Assembly: GCF_000702505.1 (NCBI RefSeq)
Contig: NZ_JNIM01000001.1
Coordinates: 5,184,327 to 5,248,326, forward strand
DNA length: 64,000 nt
DNA from: Thermogemmatispora carboxidivorans
GTDB lineage: Bacteria > Chloroflexota > Ktedonobacteria > Ktedonobacterales > Ktedonobacteraceae
Reading direction: 5' to 3'
Shown: in pieces, positions 8,303 through 17,419 of the stretch
Layout of the letters: each line of letters starts with the position of its first letter
How positions within the stretch are numbered: the stretch's first letter is position 1
Translations under genes and position numbers: made by a program
The notes under the pieces: generated by a model
Database searches by the model: none
Told to the model about the DNA's origin: nothing
The model's input: only the letters and a program-made list of their open reading frames with translations

Positions 8303-9558
8303 ACATCGCTGAGCTAGAGACCAAAACAATCGCAGAGTTGCGCGAGATCGCTCGCGACCTCGAACTTTCCGGCTACACAACCCTCAAAAAACAGGACCTC
8401 ATTTTCCGGCTTCTTCAGCAGCATACCGAGCAGCAGGGTAACATCTTTAGCGCCGGCGTGCTCGAAATTGTGGAGGATGGCTTCGGCTTCCTGCGCCAGG
8501 AACGCTTCCTGCCGGGAAACATGGATGTCTATGTTTCTCAGTCGCAGATCCGCCGCTTCGGCCTGCGCACCGGCGATATGGTGACCGGTCAGGTGCGTCC
8601 GCCGAAGGATAACGAGAAGTACTACGGCCTGCTGCGCGTGGAGGCGATCAATGGCATGAACCCGGAAGAGGCGAAACGGCGTCCCCACTTCGATAACCTG
8701 ACGCCCATCTTCCCCCGCGAGATGTTCGATCTGGAAACTGGTCCTACGAACATCGCCGGTCGCCTCATCAACCTGGTCGCCCCCATCGGTCGCGGTCAGC
8801 GTGGTCTGATCGTCTCTCCTCCCAAAGCCGGCAAAACGATGCTCCTGAAGGCCATCGCCAACTCGATCACCGAGAAGTACGATGATGTCCATCTGATGGT
8901 GGCCCTCATCGGTGAGCGCCCTGAAGAGGTCACGGATATGAAGCGCTCGGTGAAGGCCGAGGTGATCAGCTCGACCTTCGATGAGCCAACTGAGGCCCAT
9001 ACCCGCGTGGCCGAAATGGTTCTGGAGCGCGCCAAACGCCTGGTCGAGGGCGGGCGCGATGTGGTGGTCTTGCTCGATAGCATCACTCGTCTCAGCCGCG
9101 CCTATAACCTGGCTGTCCAGCCCAGTGGCCGTACCCTCACTGGCGGCCTCGATCCCAGTGCGCTCTTCCCGCCTAAGCGCTTCTTCGGCGCCGCTCGCAA
9201 GGTCGAGGAGGGTGGTAGCCTGACTATTATCGCTACGGCTCTCATCGATACCGGTAGCCGCATGGACGATGTGATCTACGAGGAGTTCAAGGGTACCGGT
9301 AATATGGAGCTGATCCTCAATCGTAAGCTGGCCGAGCGCCGTGTCTTCCCGGCCATCGACATCAGCCTCTCCGGTACGCGCCGCGAGGATCTCCTCCTCG
9401 ATGAGAAGACGCTGCGCGCCGTGGTGCTGATGCGCAGAATGTTCTCTACCCTGGCGGAGCAGCGCGGCCTGGAGGCAATGGAGGCTCTGCTACAGCAGAT
9501 GGCTAAGACGCAGAATAATATGGAGTTCCTGGCTACTCTGAATAAGAGTCTCTTGTAG
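8299..9558 (+). CDS. rho: Transcription termination factor Rho
   Basis: A 419-residue RNA-dependent ATPase of normal length. The N-terminal Rho_N helix bundle (AELREIARDLELSGY) is followed by the cold-shock RNA-binding domain (about 48-120, with GFGFLR and VYVSQSQIRRF), then the RecA-like motor with P-loop SPPKAGKT (173-180), LIGERPEEVTDM, the Walker B/LLDSITRLSRAYN segment and the R-loop region. Rho binds C-rich nascent RNA and terminates transcription. The GTG at 8299 is the first possible start after an in-frame stop at 8281 and overlaps the end of a leader ORF, which suggests translational coupling. It is a single-gene unit with a strong promoter at 8034. Confidence 0.98.
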   Translation: MNIAELETKTIAELREIARDLELSGYTTLKKQDLIFRLLQQHTEQQGNIFSAGVLEIVEDGFGFLRQERFLPGNMDVYVSQSQIRRFGLRTGDMVTGQVRPPKDNEKYYGLLRVEAINGMNPEEAKRRPHFDNLTPIFPREMFDLETGPTNIAGRLINLVAPIGRGQRGLIVSPPKAGKTMLLKAIANSITEKYDDVHLMVALIGERPEEVTDMKRSVKAEVISSTFDEPTEAHTRVAEMVLERAKRLVEGGRDVVVLLDSITRLSRAYNLAVQPSGRTLTGGLDPSALFPPKRFFGAARKVEEGGSLTIIATALIDTGSRMDDVIYEEFKGTGNMELILNRKLAERRVFPAIDISLSGTRREDLLLDEKTLRAVVLMRRMFSTLAEQRGLEAMEALLQQMAKTQNNMEFLATLNKSLL

Positions 9559-10901
9559 AGAAGCTCAATCAGAGATTCGCTTTCGCGTTTCTGCTTCTCT
9601 CTGCCGGCTGGTCACTTCTGCTTCGTCGGCTTTCACCTGTCCGCTTCGTTCGCGTCGCTACGGCATTGCGCTCTGGCAGTGTGGGCACTGTGGGCTTTCT
9701 GGCACTGTCGCACCGTCGCAAGGCCTGACTCCTGGCCCCCTCAACAGTGTCCCCTCTGTTCCGACCGGGCCATCCGGTCTCTCTTTCCCACTCTCTTTCT
9801 TTCGCCCGCGACGAGGCGAGGTCGGTCGACAGGTCAGACCCCCGGCAGGCTCTGGCTGGCAGGTCAGGTCACTGCTCCCCGCCGCCGCTCACAGCACGGG
9901 GTGGAGTCCTCTGCCCGCTCACAATCCAGGTCCTCGCCAGGACCTCCTCCTGCTCGCTCATCGCCTCTCGCTCTCCTCTCGCCTGCACGAGGGCGGCTGA
10001 TGAGCAACCTGCGTGATGTGAGCGCCAGCGCTGATGGGCACTGCTTCCAGTGGGAGCAGCAGATGCTCTCCGTTCATTTGATGACCGGTGACCCGGCTTC
10101 GAGGTCAGGGGGCACTGGTCGGCAGTCGAACCAACAGGGCTGCCCTCTGATCACCCTCGGCCTGTGCTGCCAGGATGAGTGCACTCTGTTGGCTGTCGCT
10201 TGAACCGTTGAGGATAATGCTCGTTGGGTAACGTCAGAGAGGAGGCTGGCCTCGCTGACTCAGGTGAGTTCGCCATTGCGCCGGCTGTTCGCGGCTGCTA
10301 CGCGCCAGTCCGGCCCGCCTGGATCAATCAGGGACCAATAGGAGGAGTTCAGCCTGGCTCGCTCTCCGCAGCGAGCGGCTCCACTTACCAGAAGCCTTCC
10401 TCTTCGGACGATAGCCACTCTGTTCGAGGTCGCTTTTGTTGCTTGCTTTCCTCGCCGAGGCTTGTTGATAGCTGATGGTGGCAAGGGGCCTTTGGCTCCC
10501 GCTCTCGCAGGCGTTCCGCTTTTTGGAGGTGGCTTTGAGCGCTGAGCGCGGGACGGCGCTGCCAGCAGGCTGGGTCATCCTGCAGCCTGCGGCTGCCGAC
10601 CACGACCAGCCAGCAAGGGCCTGGCTCCAATCAGGTGCGGCCTTATCCTGCCTATGAACAGGCAGCTGACCGTAGCAGTAAAAAAAGCGCGGCGGGCTGC
10701 TTTTCCCGCACAGCGCTCTTTTTATCGTCGCGTTGGGCCGCTGGGAGCGAGAGTCTGATCTGACTCCAACCTGGCTGGAGTTGCCAGGGCAAATTTCCCT
10801 ACGGCTTGCTTGTGGCTGCTCTCCCGGCGCCCGGCTGCTTCGCTTGCAATCCTCTTCTTTGATTTGAGACCTGGAGGCGGGCGACAGAGAGGCCACTAGA
10901 G
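9559..10901. other. Long non-coding region (1.3 kb)
   Basis: The open frames here have compositions and starts unlike real genes and one runs through a terminator, so I call none. A weak inverted repeat just after rho (about 9557-9564 with 9591-9598) may end rho mRNA but lacks a T-run. The only clear element is the terminator at 10681-10725. Long simple-composition stretches (GCTCGC/CTGGCAGG words) are common. Confidence 0.55.
10681..10725 (-). terminator. Bidirectional intrinsic terminator
   Basis: An A-run, a GC-rich stem (GCGC...GCGC outer, GCGGG...CCCGC inner) and a T-run on both strands. On the minus strand it is followed by seven Ts and would end the fmdB-membrane protein operon about 180 bases after its last stop; on the plus strand TTTTTAT follows. 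Confidence 0.85.
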
Positions 10902-11486
10902 CTAGAGGGTCACCCGTCGACCACCCGCCGGCATGGTGAAGCGCAGAAAGCCGCCTTGAGCCAGGCGCGTGCAGACGACGGCTACGGTGTAGAGCGCCAG
11001 CAGAACGACGGCGGTGCGTAGCTCATCGAGGGCGAACTGGCTCAGGCTGAGATGCGCCTCTCCGCTGGCAAAGAAGCGCCAGAGGGCTGGACCTTGCTGC
11101 ACTCCTCCAAGAGCGTTGACGGCCAGTCCAAGCGTGAGCGAGACCACCAGGTCGATCAGGAAACAGAGGCCAGCCAGGAGCGGACCGAGCAGCCAGAAGC
11201 GCCGGCTCATGCGTTCACGCCTGGTCGACTGGATACGATAGGTTGCCCAGATAGGACCACCCAGGTACTGCAAGAAGAGGAAGAGAAGAGGCAGCAGCAC
11301 AAACAGCCAGTCGGGGAAGACCTGTGGACTGATCAAGGCCCCCAGGCGCCCAAGCGTGTAGATCACGAGCGCCTCGATTACACCGCGCCGATAGCTGGTC
11401 TTGAAGAAGAGGCGTGGCTCCTTCTTCTGCGGCCTCTTTTGAGTTGGAGCAGAGGTTTCAGTGGCAGCCACAGCTCCCACCACCAC
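10902..11486 (-). CDS. Membrane protein of unknown function
   Basis: A 194-residue protein with about four transmembrane segments (around FPDWLFVLLPLLFLFLQYL, FWLLGPLLAGLCFLIDLVV and TAVVLLALYTVAVVCTRLA, plus a weaker first one). The basic N-terminal tail is cytoplasmic. It most likely starts at GTG 11486, eight bases after GGGAG, which lies inside the end of fmdB; the genes would overlap by 29 bases and be translationally coupled. I recognise no family. The partnership with FmdB is positional only. Confidence 0.65.
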   Translation of the reverse strand: MVVGAVAATETSAPTQKRPQKKEPRLFFKTSYRRGVIEALVIYTLGRLGALISPQVFPDWLFVLLPLLFLFLQYLGGPIWATYRIQSTRRERMSRRFWLLGPLLAGLCFLIDLVVSLTLGLAVNALGGVQQGPALWRFFASGEAHLSLSQFALDELRTAVVLLALYTVAVVCTRLAQGGFLRFTMPAGGRRVTL

Positions 11487-11694
11487 AGCTGCAGCTCCCG
11501 CCGGCGCTGGCGGAGAACTCTCCCGAACCTACGGCTGTTGCCGTTCCAACGCGCTGCGTTGCGAAGACCGAGAGCAGGCGCCTGACGTTCTCGCTCCCGC
11601 ACTGGGCACAGGCCACGTCGTCAGCCTGCTGGTGGCTGACCAGGAGTTCGAAGTGGGATTTGCAATCACCACAGCGATATTCGTACAATGGCAT
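11458..11694 (-). CDS. FmdB-family zinc ribbon protein
   Basis: A 78-residue protein with the hallmark N-terminus MPLYEYRCGDC and a second pair CAQCGS, forming a one-zinc ribbon (Cys8, Cys11, Cys29, Cys32), then a flexible tail ending in a Cys/Gly-rich stretch (SCSCGGGSCGC). FmdB proteins are small putative regulators, first described near formamide and amide uptake genes; their role is mostly unknown. A GGAGGT site lies eight bases before the ATG. The promoter at 11753-11781 drives it, and a membrane protein gene overlaps its 3' end. Confidence 0.85.
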   Translation of the reverse strand: MPLYEYRCGDCKSHFELLVSHQQADDVACAQCGSENVRRLLSVFATQRVGTATAVGSGEFSASAGGSCSCGGGSCGCH

Positions 11695-11752
11695 GAGAAG
11701 CGACCTCCGCGTTGTTCCACAAAGAGAGGAGCAATCAATAATGCCACTCCTA

Positions 11753-11781
11753 ATTGTAAGAGAGGCTTGAATAAGCGTCAA
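11753..11781 (-). promoter_or_regulatory. Promoter of the fmdB operon
   Basis: On the minus strand: -35 TTGACG (11776-11781), 17-base spacer, -10 TACAAT (11753-11758), about 50 bases before the fmdB start codon. Confidence 0.7.
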
Positions 11782-11811
11782 GAATAGCTGGTCAGGAGGG
11801 GTTTGTTTGTT

Positions 11812-12984
11812 ATGGCTCTGAGAATAGGCATCGTCGGTCTGCCGCAGAGCGGCAAGACGTCGCTTTTTAACGCCCTGACGGGCGCTCAGGCGCCTATTAG
11901 CGGCTATGCGACCAGGACGGTGCAGGCCAATACGGCTGTGGTTCAGGTGCCCGATCCGCGTTTGAAGCCGCTGGCGGAGATTTTTAAGCCCAAGAAGGTG
12001 ACCTATGCGACGGTGGAATTCGTCGATGTGGCCGGCATGGGTCAACAGGACGAAGAGGCCCGTAAAGGGGGCCTGAGCGCCGAGTTTCTGGGACATATCC
12101 GCAATGCCGACGCACTGGCTATTGTGCTGCGCACCTTTGCGAACGAAAATGTGCCTCACCCGCTCGGCGGCATCGATCCATTGCGCGATCTGGAGCAGCT
12201 CGATAGCGAGCTGGCGCTAACCGACCTGGCCACTGTCGAGCGTCGTAGCGAGCGCACTGCCAAGGCAGCCAAGTCGGGCGAGAAGAAATATCAGCAAGAG
12301 CTGGCGCTACTGACGCGCTTGCAGGAGGCGCTCAGCAATGGCATACCGGTGCGCCGTCTGGAGCTGAATGCCCAGGAGCAGGCTCTTGTCAAGGAGCTGT
12401 TCCTGTTGACGATGAAGCCACGTATGTATGTGCTGAACGTGAGCGAGGATCTGCTTGCTGAGGCCGCGACCTTGCTGGCGGAGATCCACCAGGGGGGGGA
12501 GCCAGCTCTGGCGAGCCTGACCGGCGAGCTGCACGGCGTGGCGGCGGTGGCGCTGCGGGCACGCTCTGAGGAGGCCGAGACGGTAGCGGTCTCCGCCCGC
12601 CTGGAGGCGGAGCTGAGCGAGCTGGCGCCCGAGGAGGCCGCCGAGTACCTGGCCTCGCTTGGCCTGCCAAGGCTGGGAGCGGAGCGCGTGATTCAGGTCG
12701 GCTATCGCTTGCTGAATTTGATTACGTTCCTGACGGTCGGCGAGGATGAGGTGCGCGCCTGGACGGTGACGAAAGGGGCGAAGGCCCCCGAGGCCGCCGG
12801 CAAGATCCATTCGGATATCGAGCGCGGTTTTATTCGCGCCGAGATTACCCATTTCGACGATTTTATGGCCTGCGGTGGCTCTTTCGCTGCAGCGGCTCGC
12901 AAGGGCTTGCAGCGGCTTGAAGGGAAGGATTATGTGATCCAGGACGGCGATATCGCTCACTTCCGCTTCAATGTGGGGCGCTGA
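11812..12984 (+). CDS. ychF: YchF/OLA1-type P-loop ATPase
   Basis: A 390-residue member of the Obg-related YchF family. The P-loop GLPQSGKTS (9-17) is followed by a switch with FVDVAGMG, and NVSE replaces the GTPase NKxD motif, the change known to give ATP preference. A central coiled helical region is followed by the C-terminal TGS domain ending in HFRFNV. YchF binds ribosomes and takes part in stress and redox responses. The usual GLVKGA segment after the switch is altered here (GMGQQDEEARKGGLS). The ATG at 11812 has an AGGAGG site 11 bases upstream. The M20 amidohydrolase gene follows after 74 bases and may share the transcript. Confidence 0.95.
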   Translation: MALRIGIVGLPQSGKTSLFNALTGAQAPISGYATRTVQANTAVVQVPDPRLKPLAEIFKPKKVTYATVEFVDVAGMGQQDEEARKGGLSAEFLGHIRNADALAIVLRTFANENVPHPLGGIDPLRDLEQLDSELALTDLATVERRSERTAKAAKSGEKKYQQELALLTRLQEALSNGIPVRRLELNAQEQALVKELFLLTMKPRMYVLNVSEDLLAEAATLLAEIHQGGEPALASLTGELHGVAAVALRARSEEAETVAVSARLEAELSELAPEEAAEYLASLGLPRLGAERVIQVGYRLLNLITFLTVGEDEVRAWTVTKGAKAPEAAGKIHSDIERGFIRAEITHFDDFMACGGSFAAAARKGLQRLEGKDYVIQDGDIAHFRFNVGR

Positions 12985-13058
12985 GGTGAGAGCTGGCCTG
13001 GCTCTGGCTCCGCCCACCGCTCGCCGGCTCAATCAGTTCTTCTGCCAGGAGGAAGGGT

Positions 13059-14255
13059 ATGACTTCTACTGAGCAAGATGTTTTGAAGTTGGAAATCGAT
13101 GAGTTGGTACCGGATATGGTGGCCCTGCGACGCGATCTGCACCAGCATCCCGAACTAGCCTTTGAGGAGGTTCGCACCTCCGGGATCGTGGCAGGCCGTC
13201 TGCGTGCACTCGGGTTGGAGGTGCAGACCGGCATCGCTCAGACCGGCGTGGTCGGTCTGCTGCGCGGGACCGCCGGTGAGGGCGGGCGCACGCTGGCGAT
13301 CCGCGCCGATATGGATGCGCTGCCCATCCATGAATTGAATGAGGTCGACTATCGCTCAACGGTCGAGGGTAAGATGCACGCTTGCGGCCACGACGGGCAT
13401 GTCTCGATTGCTCTGGCGGTGGCAGCCCTCTTGAGTCGTCACCGCGATCGCTTGAAAGGCACGGTTAAGTTTGTCTTTCAGCCAGCCGAGGAGGTGATCG
13501 GGGGGGCCGCGCCGATGGTGCAGGCTGGAGTGATGGAGGGCGTGGATGGGGTGATTGGTTTGCACCTCTTCAGCGGCCACCCGGTCGGGCGCGTGGGAGT
13601 GCGCAGCGGCCCAATCTTTGCCGCCGCTGATCGCCTGGAGCTGCGCGTCAAGGGCAAGGGCGGCCATGCCGCGATGCCCGAGGGAACAATCGATCCGGTA
13701 GTGATCGCTTCGCAGATTATTCTCGCTCTCCAGACCCTGATCAGTCGCGAGACCTCGCCTTTCGAGCGGGCCGTGTTGACCATCGCCAGCGTTCACGCCG
13801 GCTCGGCTTTCAATATTATTCCCGAGGAGGCGGTCCTACAGGGAACGCTACGTACCTTTGATGAGGGATATCGTCAGCGGCTGCTCGAGCGCTTGCGTGA
13901 GATGGCGCAGGGCATTGCCGCCGCCCATCGGGGAAGCTGCGAGGTCGAGGTGGCCGACGGCTGTCTGGCCTGCATCAATGATCCGGCAATGACCGAGGTG
14001 GTGCACCGGGCAGCGGAGGCCGCGGTCGGTTCCGAGCGGGTCGACAGCGACGAGCGTGTGATGACGACCGGCAGCGATGATATGGCCTATTTTCTGCATG
14101 CGGTGCCTGGCTGCTACTTTATCGTCGGGGCCCGCAATGAGGCCAAGGGCGCCGTCTACCCTCACCATCACCCACACTTCAACATCGATGAGGAGGCCCT
14201 GCCAGTGGCCGTGGAGGTGCTGACGCGCACGGCGCTTGATTATCTCCATCCCTGA
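13059..14255 (+). CDS. M20-family amidohydrolase (IAA-amino acid/N-acyl amino acid hydrolase type)
   Basis: A 398-residue peptidase M20D protein. Metal-binding segments are visible: RADMDALPIHE, HACGHDGH (Cys109, His111), QPAEE (Glu144/Glu145), GLHLFSGHP and a late HHHPHFNIDE. The middle part (about 185-295) is the dimerisation/lid domain. Relatives remove acyl groups or amino acids from N-acyl amino acids such as hippurate or IAA conjugates. The AGGAGGAAGG site sits right before the ATG at 13059. It lies downstream of ychF on the same strand. The true substrate cannot be read from sequence. Confidence 0.92.
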   Translation: MTSTEQDVLKLEIDELVPDMVALRRDLHQHPELAFEEVRTSGIVAGRLRALGLEVQTGIAQTGVVGLLRGTAGEGGRTLAIRADMDALPIHELNEVDYRSTVEGKMHACGHDGHVSIALAVAALLSRHRDRLKGTVKFVFQPAEEVIGGAAPMVQAGVMEGVDGVIGLHLFSGHPVGRVGVRSGPIFAAADRLELRVKGKGGHAAMPEGTIDPVVIASQIILALQTLISRETSPFERAVLTIASVHAGSAFNIIPEEAVLQGTLRTFDEGYRQRLLERLREMAQGIAAAHRGSCEVEVADGCLACINDPAMTEVVHRAAEAAVGSERVDSDERVMTTGSDDMAYFLHAVPGCYFIVGARNEAKGAVYPHHHPHFNIDEEALPVAVEVLTRTALDYLHP

Positions 14256-14329
14256 CGCCTCGCGTTGCGGTGAGTCGCACCCACCCGGCAATGGCCAGCG
14301 TGCAGGCGGCTGGGCGTCGGCTGAGCGGC

Positions 14330-15679
14330 CTAGTGAGCTGGCTCGCCTCCGCTCAGCAGCTCTGCACGCTTCTCGCGTAAATAGTGCGCCAGGAGAGCGG
14401 GGTCCTCTTTCTGCAGAGCACGCTCCTTCAGCTCGGCCAGGACCTGCCCCCAGGCTTCTTTCGCTGGCAGATAGCGGCTGTCCTGCCCAAGTAGCTCGGC
14501 AAAGATGCGTCGCTCCAGTTCGTGCCAGGTGGAGCGATCGCGCCCGTCCAAACCTTCGCCGTCCAGCAGATAATCACGGTCGCTGGTATTGTTTTCGACG
14601 CGGGCGTGCAGCGGCTGAAAAGAGGAGCGCAGCAGTTCCTCCATGCGCTGCAGGTCAAGGGCGTCGGTGTCAAAGGCGAGCGTTCCTAGCAGCTGGACCT
14701 GCACGACGGGGCGCCGCCGTTCTTCGGCTCCCGTATAGCGAGGTCCTTCGCGCTGGCAAAACTCGCTGAGCCGGGCATAGATGGCTTCAGGGGTTGTCAG
14801 GCCATCGACGCGCAGATCATGGCGGACGAAGGGGCGGCGGCTGTTGACCAGGTGAGTGGCCCGATGATAGCAAGGGCGCTCTGGCCTCCCCGCAGGCTGG
14901 GCGTCGCCAGTGTCGATTTCCACAAAGTAGTAGCCTCGTTCCTGCCACTGAGCCTCTTCGGCGCTCCAGGTCTCGGGCGAGCCTGGGTTGTAGATCCAAT
15001 CCTCAAATTCGTAGGGCTTGTGGATGTGTCCCAGGGCCACGTAATCGATATAGGGACGCAGACGCTGAAAGTGGCTCAGCGAGGGTAGCCCCTGCAATCG
15101 TGGCACTACCCCTTCGATGCCAGTGTGCATGACAAGCAAGCGATATTCGAGGCCGGCAGCCTCTGCGCGGCTATGCTCGTCAGCCAGGGCTTCGGCCAGC
15201 CCTTCCAGGCAGCGCAGGGTCGCTGATCCTTGCCAGGGCAGGCCATAGACGCGCAGTCGCCCTTCTAGCAGGTCGACATGCGAGCCAAGCATGGTCTGCC
15301 TGCTCCAGGGAGCGATGACCGGCGCGCCTCCTCTCATCTGCGGAGCCAGCAGAGTCAAATAGCCCTGATGGCAGAGAAATTGCAGCCAGGAGACGCCATC
15401 GCGGTAATAGCTGCGGTCGTGGTTGCCTTCGACGGCAATCACTGGGATGTTGTGCTCTCGCAAACGCCGCAGTCCCTCGATGGCCTGGAGCAGGGTGCGG
15501 GCATCGATGGAGCGTTTATTGAAGAGATCGCCCGCAATGACGACAAAGTCAACCTGACGCCGCACCGCCTCGTCCATGATCTCCCAGAAGGCGCGGGCAA
15601 AGTCGTTGAAGCGCTCGCTGACGCCGTATTGCTCATACCCCAGGTGAATATCGGCGACGTGAATGAAGGATGCTCGCAC
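14330..15679 (-). CDS. SbcD/Mre11-like DNA repair exonuclease
   Basis: A 449-residue metallophosphoesterase. Nuclease motifs occur in order: D10-x-H12 (VADIHLGY), GDLFNKR (Asp51), GNHD (from 85), VMHTGIEG and ALGHIHKP. These bind the two metal ions of Mre11/SbcD nucleases, which process DNA ends and hairpins with a Rad50/SbcC ATPase. The C-terminal about 130 residues fit an SbcD accessory domain. No SbcC/Rad50 gene is adjacent, so the partner must lie elsewhere or the protein acts alone. It starts with GTG at 15679, nine bases after GGGAGGA. Confidence 0.85.
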   Translation of the reverse strand: MRASFIHVADIHLGYEQYGVSERFNDFARAFWEIMDEAVRRQVDFVVIAGDLFNKRSIDARTLLQAIEGLRRLREHNIPVIAVEGNHDRSYYRDGVSWLQFLCHQGYLTLLAPQMRGGAPVIAPWSRQTMLGSHVDLLEGRLRVYGLPWQGSATLRCLEGLAEALADEHSRAEAAGLEYRLLVMHTGIEGVVPRLQGLPSLSHFQRLRPYIDYVALGHIHKPYEFEDWIYNPGSPETWSAEEAQWQERGYYFVEIDTGDAQPAGRPERPCYHRATHLVNSRRPFVRHDLRVDGLTTPEAIYARLSEFCQREGPRYTGAEERRRPVVQVQLLGTLAFDTDALDLQRMEELLRSSFQPLHARVENNTSDRDYLLDGEGLDGRDRSTWHELERRIFAELLGQDSRYLPAKEAWGQVLAELKERALQKEDPALLAHYLREKRAELLSGGEPAH

Positions 15680-15775
15680 GCTGATGAGTCCTCCCTAGGC
15701 TGCTTGCTTTCTGGGCAGCCGCCCCTTGAGCTGGTTATGTTTGAAGAAGTTCAGGCTTAGGCCAGCAGACGCAGA

Positions 15776-16174
15776 TCAGGCGGGCCCGGTCATCATAGCT
15801 CGAATGGCCGCCGCGACGAGAATCAGGGTCGCAATGCTGAAGATGAGCACATCGCGCCGGACATTTTTCCCGCTGGAGCTGTAGGTGAGGGCGACGGGCA
15901 GGATGAAGACAACAATGGCTCCATAGACATAATGGAGCCAGTAGAGGCCCGTGCCGGTTCCAGGACGCAGCCCCATGATGACCATGATGATTCCGAGCAG
16001 GCCCTGCAGAGCCCCGACGCAGCCTGTGACAATCAGGGCAATGCGCCAGGCCGGATTGAGGGTCTCGGTCCGCTTGGTGAAGAAGAGGACAAAGCCCCAG
16101 ATGGTTGTGATCGCGCCTGTCGCCACGACCAGAAACTGATTCCAATAGTGGAGTGTGATGAAAACCTGTGCCAT
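15776..16174 (-). CDS. Four-helix membrane protein of unknown function
   Basis: A 132-residue protein with four predicted transmembrane helices: FLVVATGAITTIWGFVLFF, IALIVTGCVGALQGLLGIIMV, WLHYVYGAIVVFILPVAL and VLIFSIATLILVAAAIRAM. The His/Tyr pair in the third helix (LHYVYG) might bind heme but this is a guess. I do not recognise the family. It precedes the SbcD-like gene on the same strand by about 100 bases. Confidence 0.65.
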   Translation of the reverse strand: MAQVFITLHYWNQFLVVATGAITTIWGFVLFFTKRTETLNPAWRIALIVTGCVGALQGLLGIIMVIMGLRPGTGTGLYWLHYVYGAIVVFILPVALTYSSSGKNVRRDVLIFSIATLILVAAAIRAMMTGPA

Positions 16175-16658
16175 TGTATGCCTAGCGCAACCGTTGGATC
16201 ACCAGAGCAGACCGGTGGTTGGACCTGGGGATCGGATCAGCCCGGTGAGGCCATCGGCGGTTGCGTCCTTTCATAAGCTTCTTGTTGTGATGGTGCAAAG
16301 TGGACGGGGAGACTCGACTTGCCCTAACTATAGCGCGCCTGGCCTGCGAAAAACAAGAGTGGAGCTGAGGCTGGAACGCTGCCGGGAACTTTCGAGCGGC
16401 TCCCACGTCCCTTCGAGAGCAGGGATCGCGCTCTTCTCGACCCAAGAGCGAGTAGGAAAAGATGGGGAGATCATTCTCAGCGACGCCACGGCCCTTTTGA
16501 TCGTGCCCTCGGCACCGCGTCCGGCAGCCAGCTAGAGCTGTCGCATCGTGACGATGGAGCGATCGCTATCGCGTTGCCGGCTGCCGTGCCGAGGGTGAGA
16601 CTCTCTTCTTGCCCAGGCGTTTAAACTCGCCGGCGGGCCCCAGGTCTCTGACGCCGCT
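16175..16658. other. Non-coding spacer, about 480 bases
   Basis: Lies between the minus-strand macro-domain gene (ending at 16659) and the start of the four-helix membrane protein gene. No gene, clear promoter or terminator was recognised. Confidence 0.5.
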
Positions 16659-17213
16659 TCACTGCTGAGCTGGCAGGAGCGAGGCGAGCGTCCGGGCATA
16701 GACTCGATAAGTCTCTTCGCCGTAGAGCACCAGCATGACCCGCTTGAGCGAGGTCGGCTTCTGCAGATGAGTAATGATGGTGCGCAGGGCAATGGGGGCG
16801 GCCTCGTCTAGCGGATAGCCGTAGGCGCCAGTGCTGAGCGAGGGAAAGGCGATACTCTGCAGGCCATACTGTTCGGCCAGGTCGAGGCAGCGCTGATAAG
16901 CGCCGGCTAGCAGGCGAGGGGCCTCACGCTCGACCCCATAGATAGGGCCAACGGCGTGAAAGACGTATTTCGCCCGCAGTCGCCCTGCCGTGGTCACCAC
17001 GGCGCTCCCGGTGGGGCAGCCGCCAATCTTGCGGCACTCTTCCATGATCTGTGGACCACCAGCGCGATGAATGGCTCCGTCGACTCCGCCGCCTCCGGCC
17101 AGGGCCGAGTTGGCCGCGTTCACAATGGCATCCGCTTCTACTTCGACGATGTTGCCCTGCATCAGGGCGAGGGTCACACCGTTGATGATCCGCGTTTCAC
17201 GTTGCTCTAGCAT
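16659..17213 (-). CDS. Macro domain protein (probable ADP-ribose hydrolase)
   Basis: A 184-residue single macro domain. The start ATG at 17213 has an AAGGGGTG site; a longer frame upstream lacks family sequence. Visible ligand-binding segments are QGNIVEVEADAIVNAANSAL, GGGGVDGAIHRAGG, PTGSAVVTTAG and FPSLSTGAYGYP. Such proteins bind ADP-ribose, O-acetyl-ADP-ribose or ADP-ribosylated proteins and often remove the modification. It is close to the YmdB/TTHA0132-like bacterial macro proteins by these motifs. It lies just downstream of the Crp/Fnr regulator gene on the same strand, with a 206-base gap. Confidence 0.93.
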   Translation of the reverse strand: MLEQRETRIINGVTLALMQGNIVEVEADAIVNAANSALAGGGGVDGAIHRAGGPQIMEECRKIGGCPTGSAVVTTAGRLRAKYVFHAVGPIYGVEREAPRLLAGAYQRCLDLAEQYGLQSIAFPSLSTGAYGYPLDEAAPIALRTIITHLQKPTSLKRVMLVLYGEETYRVYARTLASLLPAQQ

Positions 17214-17419
17214 GTGATCACCCCTTCTCTCGTCGTGCCAGCAGGCAAGATTGCCCGCTCCGCTCATGTCTTGTAACAGGCCGGCCTTGTCAGGAGAGGG
17301 GCCTCCCTTATCCATCGTGGCTGATGCCGCTCGGTCCCGGCAAGCACTGGCCCAGCGGATCGATGAGATGAGCCGTCCTGGCAGGGTCGCCGTCCGGCGG
17401 TTCGCCCTTCTCCAGAGAA

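Noticed and set aside
9679..10203. A 174-codon plus-strand open frame after rho
   Set aside because: Composition is Arg/Ser/Pro/Cys-rich without any fold pattern; no ribosome site.
10324..10896. A 190-codon minus-strand open frame after the fmdB operon
   Set aside because: It runs straight through the terminator at 10681-10725, has no ribosome site and encodes a Ser/Arg/Gln-rich sequence like other spurious frames in GC-rich DNA.
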